A stretch of DNA of 13,857 bases from JBJENW01 sp051880395 (GCA_051880395.1 JBJENW010000151.1:1-13857); one strand, 5' to 3'; shown: positions 1 to 6,697, counted from the first letter of the stretch. Notes: generated by a model from the sequence alone, not told the origin. A program made the numbers and translations.

Positions 1-115
1 CCCGGTACTCACTGGCTGCCTCTGCTGTGATTACATTTTGCCTGGAAAAAATAGCCCCCAAAACCATAACACATACCACCAGCATAAAAGAAATTTTTAA
101 TTTGTTTTGTTTCAT
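1..115 (-). CDS. Partial secreted or surface protein (N-terminus only)
   Basis: An ATG at 115-113 opens a frame that runs off the left edge of the window, giving 38 visible codons. The start follows a purine-rich AGGGGGAA ribosome binding site about 8 nt upstream. The visible peptide is a textbook Gram-positive signal peptide. It has a basic N-region (MKQNKLK), a hydrophobic core (about residues 8-23, ISFMLVVCVMVLGAIF) and a probable signal peptidase I site near AEA|AS at about residues 32-35. The mature product should therefore be exported, but its function cannot be judged from this fragment. It lies 18 nt downstream of the ATPase stop codon and may be read through from that gene. No separate promoter is obvious in the short gap. 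Confidence 0.75.
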   Translation of the reverse strand, partial: MKQNKLKISFMLVVCVMVLGAIFSRQNVITAEAASEYR

Positions 116-133
116 AATGAGTTCCCCCTTCAT

Positions 134-1357
134 TTAAATCATCCAAATCGGCACAATATAGTTGTCACGATCAATCGCACTAAGTTCCGGCTTCATACAG
201 ATAACCGCCCCCTTGGATCGAGGCGTTGATGACTTATCCAGCAAGTGAAATACTTTTATCAATTCCGTTCCCGGATTTGAAGTCTTTTTAATTTCAATTG
301 GATTTAGCACACCGTCATGTTCAAGAACGATATCAATTTCCTTCGCATCCTTGTCACGATAATAGTACAGATAAGGTTCTTTCCCACAGTTCAAATAAGT
401 TTTCATAATCTCGGCAACCACATAATTTTCTAAAATTGCTCCATTCATTGCACCACACTCTAGTGTTTCTGCGCTGCTCCACTTTGTCAGATAACAAACC
501 AAACCTGTATCATAAAAATACAGCTTAGGTGTTTTTACAAGACGTTTTAACAAATTATTGGAATATGGATGGAGATAGAAAATGATTCCTAATGTCTCCA
601 GAATGCCCAACCAGTTCTTTGCCTGTGTCTGATTAATATCCGCATCTCTTGCAATCTCTGCAACATTCAACATCTGACCGCATCTTGCAGCTACAGCAGT
701 AATAAATTTAAGAAATTTCAACGAGTCAATCGCATCCGACAACGCCTTTACATCGCGCTCAATATAGGTTGTTAAATAACTGCTATAAAAAATCTGACTG
801 TTACTGTTGGCACCACTCACAATTGCAGGCATAGATCCCCTGTAGATTCGTTCAAAAATGCCTCTTGTATCCGCCTCTTCTCTACAATCTTTTCGGTTTG
901 ATAATGCCTCCATGTCAATCGTGAAAGGTTCCATCTCTCCATTGGAAATTTCTGCTTGTGACAAAGATGTAAGCGAAAGCACTGCCACTCTTCCTGCTAA
1001 AGACTCCTGTACACCTCCCATCAATTGAAACACTTGCGAACCTGTAATCCAAAATGCTCCCGGCTTATGATTTTTGTCCACATGCACCTTGATATAAGTA
1101 AACAACTCCGGTGCATACTGCACCTCATCAATTAATACAGGCGGTTTATGCAGTTGCAAAAACAATTCCGGATCTGTTTTTGCAATATTTCTTTCATTCA
1201 AATCATCTAACGTAACATATCCTCTAGCCGTACCTTCCATCATTTTCTGAAGCATGGTAGTCTTGCCTACTTGTCGTGGTCCGGTAACCAGAACAACCGG
1301 ATATTCTTTTGTAACCTGGTTTACTATCTTTTCTAAATTTCTTGATATATAATTCAT
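134..1357 (-). CDS. AAA_14 / DUF4143 family ATP-binding protein
   Basis: This 407-residue protein is a STAND-like AAA ATPase of the AAA_14 plus DUF4143 architecture, common in Bacteroidetes and Clostridia but of unproven function. The Walker A motif GPRQVGKTT is at about residues 26-34 and the Walker B motif PPVLIDEVQ at about 72-80. The segment FWITGSQ near residue 103 is sensor-like. The middle holds a winged-helix-like region (residues 230-262). The C-terminus carries the DUF4143 nuclease-fold signature, with EIDIVLEHDG followed by PIEIKKT (about residues 342-362), the D..E.K pattern of PD-(D/E)XK folds. The length is normal for the family and the gene looks intact. The ATG at 1357 follows an AAGGATGG-type ribosome binding site. 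Its promoter lies inside an unusual array of inverted 9-mers. Whether the nuclease fold is active is not known. Confidence 0.9.
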   Translation of the reverse strand: MNYISRNLEKIVNQVTKEYPVVLVTGPRQVGKTTMLQKMMEGTARGYVTLDDLNERNIAKTDPELFLQLHKPPVLIDEVQYAPELFTYIKVHVDKNHKPGAFWITGSQVFQLMGGVQESLAGRVAVLSLTSLSQAEISNGEMEPFTIDMEALSNRKDCREEADTRGIFERIYRGSMPAIVSGANSNSQIFYSSYLTTYIERDVKALSDAIDSLKFLKFITAVAARCGQMLNVAEIARDADINQTQAKNWLGILETLGIIFYLHPYSNNLLKRLVKTPKLYFYDTGLVCYLTKWSSAETLECGAMNGAILENYVVAEIMKTYLNCGKEPYLYYYRDKDAKEIDIVLEHDGVLNPIEIKKTSNPGTELIKVFHLLDKSSTPRSKGAVICMKPELSAIDRDNYIVPIWMI

Positions 1358-1369
1358 ATTTCCATCCTT

Positions 1370-1467
1370 TTTCGGCTATTATTTTATCTAATTAGATTTT
1401 AGCCGAAATCCAGAAAGAATTCAAGTGATTTCGGCTAAATTATATTATGCCTGAATTTTAGACGAAA
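1370..1467. repeat. Array of four alternating TTTCGGCTA 9-mers (putative operator)
   Basis: Four copies of one 9-mer occur in alternating orientation: TTTCGGCTA at 1370-1378, TAGCCGAAA at 1400-1408, TTTCGGCTA at 1429-1437 and TAGACGAAA at 1459-1467, the last with one mismatch. Start-to-start spacings are 30, 29 and 30 bp, close to three helical turns. Seen another way, these are two degenerate copies of a 38-39 bp inverted-repeat unit offset by 59 bp. The ATPase promoter sits between and over the middle copies. The regular geometry suggests binding sites for a cooperative DNA-binding protein, but none is identified. Confidence 0.7.
1396..1424 (-). promoter_or_regulatory. Sigma-A promoter of the ATPase gene
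   Basis: On the minus strand TTGAAT (1424-1419) and TAAAAT (1401-1396) are separated by exactly 17 bp. The -10 box overlaps the second 9-mer of the operator array, so occupancy of the array would be expected to block or modulate initiation. The predicted transcript would carry the first 9-mer in its leader. Confidence 0.6.
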
Positions 1468-1509
1468 TATACTTTTGTATTCATTTTTAGTTCAAAGATT
1501 TTTTCCTTA

Positions 1510-1905
1510 TCAGGATTTTTTCTCGTCATTCTTCCCATCTCCAACGCGGTGTAAATACTGCCGCACTAGACACAGAAGAATGATACTAATCACAGAGACA
1601 AAATCCTGATATGGCGTGTTATTACTAACGATCATATGCCTTGCAACCAGAAATATAATCACCTCTATCACATTGTCCGAATTTGGACGGCACAACATAC
1701 GTAAAAATTCGATTCCGATTACAATTAACAAAATTTTGTCCAGATACAGTTTAAAACTTTCTATATCATGTAACAGTTCAAAAAAAAGACTGCCGTCTTT
1801 AAATAAACTACATAATGCCAGGATAATCCCAATTAACACTAATATGGCTACGACCATTTCTAAAATCCCACAGATTTTCTGAACAACTCTCTCCAGCTTT
1901 TCCAT
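1510..1905 (-). CDS. Small multi-pass membrane protein, PsiE-like
   Basis: The 131-residue product has about four hydrophobic segments: roughly residues 13-35, 57-70, 80-91 and 100-115. The stretch IGIEFLRMLC followed by NVIEVIIFLVARHMIV resembles the phosphate-starvation-inducible PsiE family, and this is a resemblance rather than proof. The frame extends upstream to a GTG at 1920, but that GTG sits just before the AAGGAGA ribosome binding site, which is correctly placed for the ATG at 1905. The ATG is therefore preferred. It is the last gene of the PadR-led operon, 19 nt after the previous stop. No clear terminator hairpin was found downstream. Confidence 0.7.
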   Translation of the reverse strand: MEKLERVVQKICGILEMVVAILVLIGIILALCSLFKDGSLFFELLHDIESFKLYLDKILLIVIGIEFLRMLCRPNSDNVIEVIIFLVARHMIVSNNTPYQDFVSVISIILLCLVRQYLHRVGDGKNDEKKS

Positions 1906-1924
1906 GTATCTCTCCTTCACTCCA

Positions 1925-2176
1925 TCATTTTTCAGAATACTTACTTCTTTTTATCAAGATTCCGATTATTTCTCCAATCAGAATCCCCATACTCATAGCT
2001 AATCCCATGTTCACATGCAACACACTTGAAACAGAGCAGCCCAGGCACATACCTACGAGCATGCCTTCGTTTAAGTATGTCTTTTCTGTATCTTTTTTAC
2101 TATGATTTACACATAAAATGATAATACATATCCCCATGATCACAAACGGCAATGCCGCAAAAATAAAATCCCTCAT
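1925..2176 (-). CDS. Small two-TM membrane protein, unknown
   Basis: This 83-residue protein consists of an N-terminal hydrophobic helix (about residues 4-23), a short polar loop with HSKKDTEK, and a second long hydrophobic region (about residues 38-76) rich in Gly and Met. It ends in a basic tail KRSKYSEK. A strong AGGAGG ribosome binding site lies 7 nt before the ATG. It sits 50 nt after the DUF2812 gene and 19 nt before the PsiE-like gene, so it is probably part of the same operon. I do not recognise a named family. A role in membrane stress or an accessory role to the neighbouring membrane proteins is only a guess from context. Confidence 0.7.
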   Translation of the reverse strand: MRDFIFAALPFVIMGICIIILCVNHSKKDTEKTYLNEGMLVGMCLGCSVSSVLHVNMGLAMSMGILIGEIIGILIKRSKYSEK

Positions 2177-2226
2177 TTTCCAACCTCCTAAATTCCTATA
2201 ATCGGTGTTTCCCTATTCACTGCAAA

Positions 2227-2787
2227 TTAATGTTTCACTTTCTTTCGAAACATATAATAATGGATTCCAAATTGCAGAAAAAACAGTAAATAAACCACCA
2301 ACATAATTACATAAAAACCTACAAGACTCTTTGAAAGTTCATTCCCATGATCATGATAATTGTTTGCCTGCATCGCAATTTGTGGAATGATAATCCCAAA
2401 GAAGATGATCAAAAGTGGAATCATTCTTCCCCTAAATATGCGCTTCATCATATCCAGCCTCGATTCGTCATCGCAGAAAATTTCTTCTTTCCCTTCCATC
2501 TCCGCAACGGATTTTCGAAAATAACTATATCCTACATAATCCTGGATATATTCCCAGCCACAGTCCGCAAACATCTGTACATATTCCGCTTTGTGCTCCA
2601 ACCCTTCTTGATTATAGTCCAACTGGTAAACCATCTCCTCCGGTGTACAGCGCTCAAAATGATACCTACCGGGAAAAGTCACCTTTGTAAACTTCCATCC
2701 GGATTTCTGCATGCTTGTCAGATAATCTGCTTCTTTTTCATACTCGGTAATGGAAAACCATTTAAATTGTGTTTTTGTTTCACTCAT
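2227..2787 (-). CDS. DUF2812 domain membrane protein
   Basis: The 186-residue protein has the DUF2812 layout. The cytosolic N-terminal part (residues 1-95) contains FKWFSITEYEKEADYL, the aromatic repeats SGWKF and CGWEYI, and the motif GYSYFRKS. Two transmembrane helices follow, at about residues 119-140 and 155-175, and then a basic tail MFRKKVKH. DUF2812 genes are very often encoded next to PadR regulators in Firmicutes. Here the two genes overlap by 4 nt (ATGA), implying translational coupling. The biochemical function of the family is unknown. The common PadR/DUF2812 pairing suggests that the regulator controls or is modulated by this membrane protein. Confidence 0.88.
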   Translation of the reverse strand: MSETKTQFKWFSITEYEKEADYLTSMQKSGWKFTKVTFPGRYHFERCTPEEMVYQLDYNQEGLEHKAEYVQMFADCGWEYIQDYVGYSYFRKSVAEMEGKEEIFCDDESRLDMMKRIFRGRMIPLLIIFFGIIIPQIAMQANNYHDHGNELSKSLVGFYVIMLVVYLLFFLQFGIHYYMFRKKVKH

Positions 2788-3101
2788 TTTACCATCTCCT
2801 TCATATTTTGGTATAAACGTGCAATTCGCTTTTGTTCGATCTCCAACACCTCATTCCCAAGCTCCGTAATCCGGTAAATCTTCCGCTTGTTCTCCTCCCG
2901 TACAAAACAGATCAATCCATCCTTTTCCATCTTTGACAAACTACCATACATGGTTCCCGGACTTAATACGACCTCATCTTTTGTCAGTTCCTTTACCATC
3001 TGTACGACTCCATAGCCATGGTTCGGTTCACGGAGGCAGAGCAAAATATAAAAAGCCGTTTCCGTCATGGGAATGTACACTTTTTTGATATGGGAATCCA
3101 T
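2784..3101 (-). CDS. PadR family transcriptional regulator
   Basis: This 105-residue protein is a short PadR-type winged-helix repressor. The signature runs from TETAFYILLCLREPNHGYG through LSPGTMYGSLSKMEKDGLI, which is the recognition helix and start of the wing. The segment KRKIYRITELGNEVL is the beta-wing end, and a short C-terminal helix for dimerisation follows. The ATG has a GGAGG site 7 nt upstream. A start at Met12 would also keep the domain but lacks an equally good site. It is the first gene of a four-gene operon and its promoter contains two palindromes, so autorepression is likely. PadR ligands are usually phenolics, lipophilic drugs or envelope stress signals, and nothing here identifies the ligand. 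Confidence 0.93.
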   Translation of the reverse strand: MDSHIKKVYIPMTETAFYILLCLREPNHGYGVVQMVKELTKDEVVLSPGTMYGSLSKMEKDGLICFVREENKRKIYRITELGNEVLEIEQKRIARLYQNMKEMVK

Positions 3102-3120
3102 TTCTGCACCTCCATCCTGT

Positions 3121-3169
3121 TACTGCGATGTATCGCACTTCGATATAGTTATTGTATCGCAGTACGATA
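3121..3169. promoter_or_regulatory. Tandem palindromic operators, probable PadR sites
   Basis: Two palindromes of the form TATCG-N5-CGATA lie at 3155-3169 and 3131-3145, offset by 24 bp. A third related inverted arrangement, TGCGAT-N2-ATCGCA, is at 3124-3137. The first palindrome covers the promoter spacer and the start of the -10 box, and the second covers the transcription start. This placement fits steric repression, most simply by the PadR protein encoded directly downstream. Confidence 0.7.
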
Positions 3170-3179
3170 TAGTTGTCAA
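3151..3179 (-). promoter_or_regulatory. Near-consensus sigma-A promoter of the PadR operon
   Basis: On the minus strand a perfect TTGACA (3179-3174) is followed after 17 bp by TACAAT (3156-3151). Such a strong core promoter fits an operon that is normally held off by a repressor. Confidence 0.8.
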
Positions 3180-3193
3180 GTTAAAACGCGCAA

Positions 3194-3227
3194 CAAAAAA
3201 CGTATGAACCCCTTTCATTTCATACGT
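3194..3227 (-). terminator. Intrinsic terminator of the two-component operon
   Basis: On the minus strand a 9-bp stem (ACGTATGAA / TTCATACGT) with a 10-nt loop is followed directly by six T. It lies 25 nt beyond the stop of the 3253-3783 gene and upstream of the PadR promoter, separating the two operons. Confidence 0.85.
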
Positions 3228-3252
3228 CTTTTCTCGCTTTTCCATTATTATG

Positions 3253-3783
3253 TTACAACAGGGCATGTCCTTTCTCACAAACCACATAAATTTCTTCTAT
3301 TTTTTCCTCGATCAATGGCTGAATCTTTTCTACCTGCTTTTTTACAACTTTTTTATATGCAAAATACGGCAGAATCCATCCGATAAATCCCGGAATCGCC
3401 AGTAATACACACAGCCAGACAATCGGCGGTTCATGGGTGACGGCAAATGTCGAGCCTGCCATAAATACGGTTCCGATCACACCGATTCCCAATGCCCACG
3501 CCGTTGCTTTTGATGTCTTCGCTTTTTCCAACCTTCTCATATCCTGGGCACAAGCTTCAAAATTTCTCTGAAGTCTGGTCAGCTCCATTTTATTTAAGAT
3601 TTTCCGATCGCGTTTCATGCGAATGGTAACACGATGTGGATTTCCGGTATCTGTTACTTCATCCTCTGCAATCCATCCAAAATTTTCATAGCAGTCAAGG
3701 TACATGGATACCTGGTTGTCATCCACCGTCACTTCCTTATAATCATATCCCACAAAATCTGCTCTCTTTTTTTCCTGCTCCAT
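3253..3783 (-). CDS. Two-TM membrane protein following the histidine kinase, unknown
   Basis: The 176-residue protein has a soluble N-terminal half (residues 1-90) with the aromatic pattern MYLDCYENFGWIAED. A short coiled region with ARG/LYS-rich helices follows (MRRLEKAKTSK). Two transmembrane helices lie at about residues 93-113 and 119-142. The tail after residue 145 is charged and amphipathic (KKVVKKQVEKIQPLIEEKIE). The overall plan recalls DUF2812-type proteins, but I would not assign it to that family. An AGGAGG site precedes the ATG, and the gap to the kinase stop is 15 nt. As the last gene of the operon it may be an effector or accessory membrane component of the signalling system. 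No enzymatic motif is visible. Confidence 0.78.
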   Translation of the reverse strand: MEQEKKRADFVGYDYKEVTVDDNQVSMYLDCYENFGWIAEDEVTDTGNPHRVTIRMKRDRKILNKMELTRLQRNFEACAQDMRRLEKAKTSKATAWALGIGVIGTVFMAGSTFAVTHEPPIVWLCVLLAIPGFIGWILPYFAYKKVVKKQVEKIQPLIEEKIEEIYVVCEKGHALL

Positions 3784-3798
3784 GCTTTCCCCTCCTTC

Positions 3799-4878
3799 CT
3801 ACATTTCCTTTTGGGATTTCGGCAGTTTTACCGTAAAAATTGTTCCTTTTCCTGGACTGCTCTCCACATAAATGCTGCCATCCGACAATTGCAGAATCCG
3901 TTTGACAAGCGCGAGTCCCAATCCGTTTCCCTCTGTCGCATGAGAAGTGTCTCCCTGATAAAACTTTTCAAAAATACGTTTCCTTGTCTGCTCATCCATG
4001 CCGCATCCGGTGTCTGCAACCGAAACCGTTATCCCATCTTCCTCTGACTTCTGTGACAACGTGACCGTTCCACCTTCCGGCGTGAATTTGAGCGCATTCG
4101 AGAGCAGATTGGTCCACACCAGTTCCAGCAAGCCCTCATCCGCCTCAATCCAGGTTCGTTCTTCGATGTCCACCTCAAACTCGATCTTTTTCTTTTCCCA
4201 GGTATCTTCAAACTGCAGCGCACATTCACATAGCTGGGCACACAGATCATACGTCTGCGGTGCCGGCTTGATTGTCTGCTTTTCCAGTTTATTAAGTTTG
4301 AGCATGTTTGTAATTAGATTCGACAAACGCTTCGCTGCCTGCAGAATCGTTTCTGTGGATTCTTTGCGATTTTCTTCTGTCAAATGCTCCATGCGAAGCA
4401 ACTCTGCATTATTCTGAATCACCGCCAATGGTGTCTTTATCTCATGCGAAACATTGGAAAAGAAATCCGTTTTTAATGTCTCAATGCTTCCCAATTCCTC
4501 GACCATTTTGTTAAAATCCATAAACAATACATCCAAATGCGTAAATTTATCGGCCGTATGATGCGGTGCCAGATAAACAGAAAAATCCCCCATTGCCACT
4601 TGATGCGCCGCTTTGGAAAATTCTTCGATTGGCTTTTGATAATGCCGGATAATCTGATAACTGGTCCATACCGTAAATGCAACTGCTGCCAAAAACCACA
4701 GCCCTACAACGCTGAGCTGGCTGTGCAATGGTATGTTGCGATAATCAATTTCTTCTCCGATCATCTTCATCTGTATCGTAGTAAACAGACCAAATGCCAC
4801 AAAAACCGATAAAAAAATCGAAACCGGAAATATTTTTTTCTTCACCCGCATATCACGAAATTCCTCTTTTTCTCTCAT
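3799..4878 (-). CDS. Sensor histidine kinase with HAMP, HisKA and HATPase_c domains
   Basis: The 359-residue kinase has two transmembrane helices, about residues 16-36 and 55-76, separated by only about 18 residues. It therefore has almost no extracytoplasmic sensor domain and probably senses within the membrane or through a partner. A HAMP-like linker spans about 77-131. The HisKA H-box FFSNVSHEIKTPL gives phospho-acceptor His145. The ATPase domain shows the N box NLLSNALKFTP (257-267), G1 box DTGCGMD (289-295), F box FEKFYQGD and G2 box GNGLGL (317-322). All key residues are present. The start overlaps the response regulator stop by 4 nt (ATGA). The short-sensor design resembles intramembrane-sensing kinases of Firmicutes. 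Small membrane proteins encoded on both sides are candidate input partners. Confidence 0.95.
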   Translation of the reverse strand: MREKEEFRDMRVKKKIFPVSIFLSVFVAFGLFTTIQMKMIGEEIDYRNIPLHSQLSVVGLWFLAAVAFTVWTSYQIIRHYQKPIEEFSKAAHQVAMGDFSVYLAPHHTADKFTHLDVLFMDFNKMVEELGSIETLKTDFFSNVSHEIKTPLAVIQNNAELLRMEHLTEENRKESTETILQAAKRLSNLITNMLKLNKLEKQTIKPAPQTYDLCAQLCECALQFEDTWEKKKIEFEVDIEERTWIEADEGLLELVWTNLLSNALKFTPEGGTVTLSQKSEEDGITVSVADTGCGMDEQTRKRIFEKFYQGDTSHATEGNGLGLALVKRILQLSDGSIYVESSPGKGTIFTVKLPKSQKEM

Positions 4879-5546
4879 ACCAGCACCGCCTTATATCCCA
4901 GTCCCCGCACTGTTTTAATCTCAAATCCATCACAGGCAGAACATTTATCCCGGATTTTTGTAATATAGACATCCACTGCCCGAAGGCTGGTCTCACTGTC
5001 CACGCCCCAAAACTCGTCCATGAGTTGTGCCCTGGAAAACGTTTTGTTCGGATAAGATAACAGCTTGTAAAGAATGTGAAACTCTCTGGTCGTTGTCGCA
5101 ATTTCCTCTCCCGCAACAGTCGCTGTCATGGCATCTGCATCCAATTCCAGATTTCCGACCACCAGTTTTCGTTCCATTTCAATATTCGCACGTCGAAGCA
5201 GCGCCCGCACCCGCAGCACCAACTCATCCAACTCAATCGGTTTTACCATATAGTCATCGATGCCAAGTTGAAACCCTCTCTGCTTTGACGGCAAATCATC
5301 TTTTGCCGACATAAACAGAATCGGAATATGACGATTGACACGTCTTACATTTTCTGCGAATTCAAATCCATCCACCTTTGGCAGCATAATATCGGAAATA
5401 ATCAATGCATACAAATTGTTATATAATTCATCATAGGCTTCCTCTGCCTGCAGGCAGCCTTTTGCCTGAAATCCACTGTCGTTTAAGTAGGTACATACCG
5501 TCTGATTTAATTTTCTATCATCTTCCAATACAAGAATTTTTATCAT
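4875..5546 (-). CDS. OmpR/PhoB-family response regulator
   Basis: Read from the ATG at 5546, the 223-residue protein has an N-terminal receiver domain starting MIKILVLEDD. Acidic pocket residues are Glu8, Asp9 and Asp10, the phospho-acceptor is Asp52 in SDIMLP, and the conserved Lys is in YMVKP. A C-terminal winged-helix DNA-binding domain follows, with TREFHILYKLLSYPNKTFSR, the recognition helix region SLRAVDVYITKIRDK and the closing KTVRGLGYKAVL. An upstream in-frame extension is open to 5594 but has no ribosome binding site and would overlap the preceding gene. The chosen ATG has AGAGGAAAA upstream and overlaps the preceding stop by 4 nt. Likely targets are the two promoters carrying 11-bp tandem repeats at 5887-5933 and 7496-7542. 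Confidence 0.95.
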   Translation of the reverse strand: MIKILVLEDDRKLNQTVCTYLNDSGFQAKGCLQAEEAYDELYNNLYALIISDIMLPKVDGFEFAENVRRVNRHIPILFMSAKDDLPSKQRGFQLGIDDYMVKPIELDELVLRVRALLRRANIEMERKLVVGNLELDADAMTATVAGEEIATTTREFHILYKLLSYPNKTFSRAQLMDEFWGVDSETSLRAVDVYITKIRDKCSACDGFEIKTVRGLGYKAVLV

Positions 5547-5847
5547 CGTTTTTCCTCTTTTCTTATCAGATTTGTGGTGCGTACAAGCGTCCAAATCGCC
5601 ATTCCAAGCACCAGAAGACTGACACCCGTTCCTGTCATCGTCGTCATTCTTTGCCGAAACCCTGCTTCGTCATCCTTTCCAAACTGTGTCAGCATGGCTG
5701 TCTCCAACGAAAACATCGACACCAGTCCGGCATCATTAAAATCATACCACACAATCGGCAGCTCTTTAACTCCGAAATGCATATGGTGGGCAAAGGCGGC
5801 AGACATATGATCTTTTTTATGATTTTTATCACTTCGTTCCAGTCCAT
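5543..5847 (-). CDS. Small membrane protein leading the two-component operon, with -1 frame change
   Basis: The only start with a good ribosome binding site is ATG 5847 (GGAGG at 5858-5854, 6 nt spacer). Its frame begins MDWNEVIKIIKK and stops at 5689 after 52 codons of unlikely sequence. The frame one base back continues to 5543 as a plausible protein ending in a transmembrane helix (TGVSLLVLGMAIWTLV) and a charged tail IRKEEKR. The two frames meet at A AAA AAG (5818-5812) in the phase needed for -1 slippage. A shifted product would be 101 residues. An upstream TTG-initiated version of the second frame (5944) starts before the promoter and is rejected. An internal ATG at 5806 has no ribosome binding site. 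The gene end overlaps the response regulator start. The function is unknown; a membrane sensor partner of the kinase is plausible. Confidence 0.6.
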
Positions 5848-5886
5848 AATTCACCTCCAGATGCTGTCCGTGATTCGTTATCTTGT

Positions 5887-5933
5887 ATTTTACGGTAGTA
5901 TGGTTTCTGTTTTGTTTGTGTTTTGTTTCAGAA
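5887..5933 (-). promoter_or_regulatory. Promoter of the two-component operon with 11-bp tandem repeats
   Basis: On the minus strand the -10 box TAAAAT is at 5892-5887. Two 11-bp direct repeats, AAACAAAACAC (5928-5918) and AAACAAAACAG (5917-5907), end 14 nt before it and cover the -35 region, where no good -35 hexamer exists. Tandem 11-bp repeats over the -35 are the usual binding geometry of OmpR/PhoB-family activators. The whole 47-bp block matches 7496-7542 without gaps. The inferred leader to ATG 5847 is about 33 nt. Confidence 0.72.
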
Positions 5934-5962
5934 TTGTTAATCAATTGATTTTTTGAATAGTC

Positions 5963-6023
5963 AAAAAATAAGACAGAGAAATAGCCGCATTACAAATCAT
6001 AATGCCGATATTTTCTGTCTTAT
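5963..6023 (-). terminator. Intrinsic terminator of the AbrB/PIN module
   Basis: A long hairpin, ATAAGACAGA pairing with TCTGTCTTAT plus inner AAATA/TATTT and GCATTA/TAATGC segments around a 7-nt loop, is followed on the minus strand by six T. It lies 17 nt past the PIN gene stop and just upstream of the two-component promoter. Confidence 0.85.
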
Positions 6024-6040
6024 CAAATCTAAATTTCTAA

Positions 6041-6439
6041 TTATAGATAACTATCCATAAATGCTGCTGGAGTCATGATATCCGGTCTCTCAATGTCTAT
6101 GTCCGAAAAATCCTTATCACCAGTAATCAAGATATCAACCTCCTCTAGTATTGCTGTATATAACACCGGATAATCTTTCACGTCCCTAATGTCAAAAAGT
6201 CCTTCTTCTACTTCATTTGGTGTGTAGACATATTCATAACTCATCATCGTAAGTAATTTTTCTAATGCCAATTCCTTTTTGGGAAACTTCCGCTTTACCA
6301 CTTTCTTTAATTCATCAACTACATAGGACGATAATACAAGCTGATGCTGCGAAAAAATACAATTCAACATTGCATCCATCCTTGCACTCGGAAAAAGTAA
6401 TGCCGATATAAGCACATTCGTATCAAGCATAATTCTCAA
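6041..6439 (-). CDS. PIN-domain toxin of an AbrB/PIN toxin-antitoxin pair
   Basis: The 132-residue protein is a PIN-fold ribonuclease of the 'putative toxin component, PIN family' group (COG1569 type). Acidic metal-binding positions are visible. These are Asp in MLDTNVLISAL, Glu in the YVVDELKK segment, Asp in DIRDVKDYPVLYTAI, and Asp in ILITGDKDF. Such toxins cleave RNA with Mg2+ or Mn2+ and are held inactive by the cognate antitoxin. The frame starts with TTG at 6439, directly after the antitoxin stop with no spacer. An ATG three codons later (6430) is possible, but family members usually have two or three residues before the LDTN motif. Both genes are read from the promoter at 6749-6777. 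The gene looks intact. Confidence 0.85.
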   Translation of the reverse strand: MRIMLDTNVLISALLFPSARMDAMLNCIFSQHQLVLSSYVVDELKKVVKRKFPKKELALEKLLTMMSYEYVYTPNEVEEGLFDIRDVKDYPVLYTAILEEVDILITGDKDFSDIDIERPDIMTPAAFMDSYL

Positions 6440-6697
6440 CTACTTCACCACGCTTTCTTCCCTGATCTCCTTTATCATTGCCATGACATCAGCATCATCT
6501 TTTAGTCCTAGTCTATCTGCTTCCCCAGCAAATGCTTTCTGAGCCTCTCGAAGTGCATTCATTGAAGAATTCATCATATAAACCCTACCTGACTCCTCCA
6601 TAAATAACACTTTGTCTCCATTTTTAATTCCAAGTTTTCTGCGAATCTCTATTGGGATTGTTATCTGACCTTTCGATGTTACTTTTGCTAATTCCAT
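6440..6697 (-). CDS. AbrB/MazE-type antitoxin (SpoVT-AbrB domain)
   Basis: This 85-residue protein begins with a classic swapped-hairpin AbrB domain: MELAKVTSKGQITIPIEIRRKLGIKNGDKVLF, with the beta-strand GRVYMM closing it near residue 42. The C-terminal 40 residues are helical and charged (LREAQKAFAGEADRLG and DVMAMIKEIREESV), as expected for the segment that wraps the toxin. It should bind DNA as a dimer, autoregulate the operon and neutralise the PIN protein encoded immediately downstream. The ATG has AGGAGG 7 nt upstream. The DNA sequence upstream of the -10 belongs to an element also found before the 8442-9338 gene. Confidence 0.9.
   Translation of the reverse strand: MELAKVTSKGQITIPIEIRRKLGIKNGDKVLFMEESGRVYMMNSSMNALREAQKAFAGEADRLGLKDDADVMAMIKEIREESVVK

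Noticed and set aside
1510..1920. GTG start at 1920 for the PsiE-like protein
   Set aside because: The GTG precedes the ribosome binding site that serves the ATG at 1905.
5543..5944. 133-residue version of the small membrane protein starting at TTG 5944
   Set aside because: It would begin upstream of the inferred -10 box and its N-terminal third is encoded by the operator repeats, so it cannot be translated from that promoter.
5405..5956. Long plus-strand frame opposite the response regulator and the small membrane protein gene
   Set aside because: It has no ribosome binding site, and its translation lacks a plausible fold. It is an antisense shadow of the clear minus-strand genes, as are similar plus-strand frames at 2347-2877, 3018-3386 and 3998-4417.
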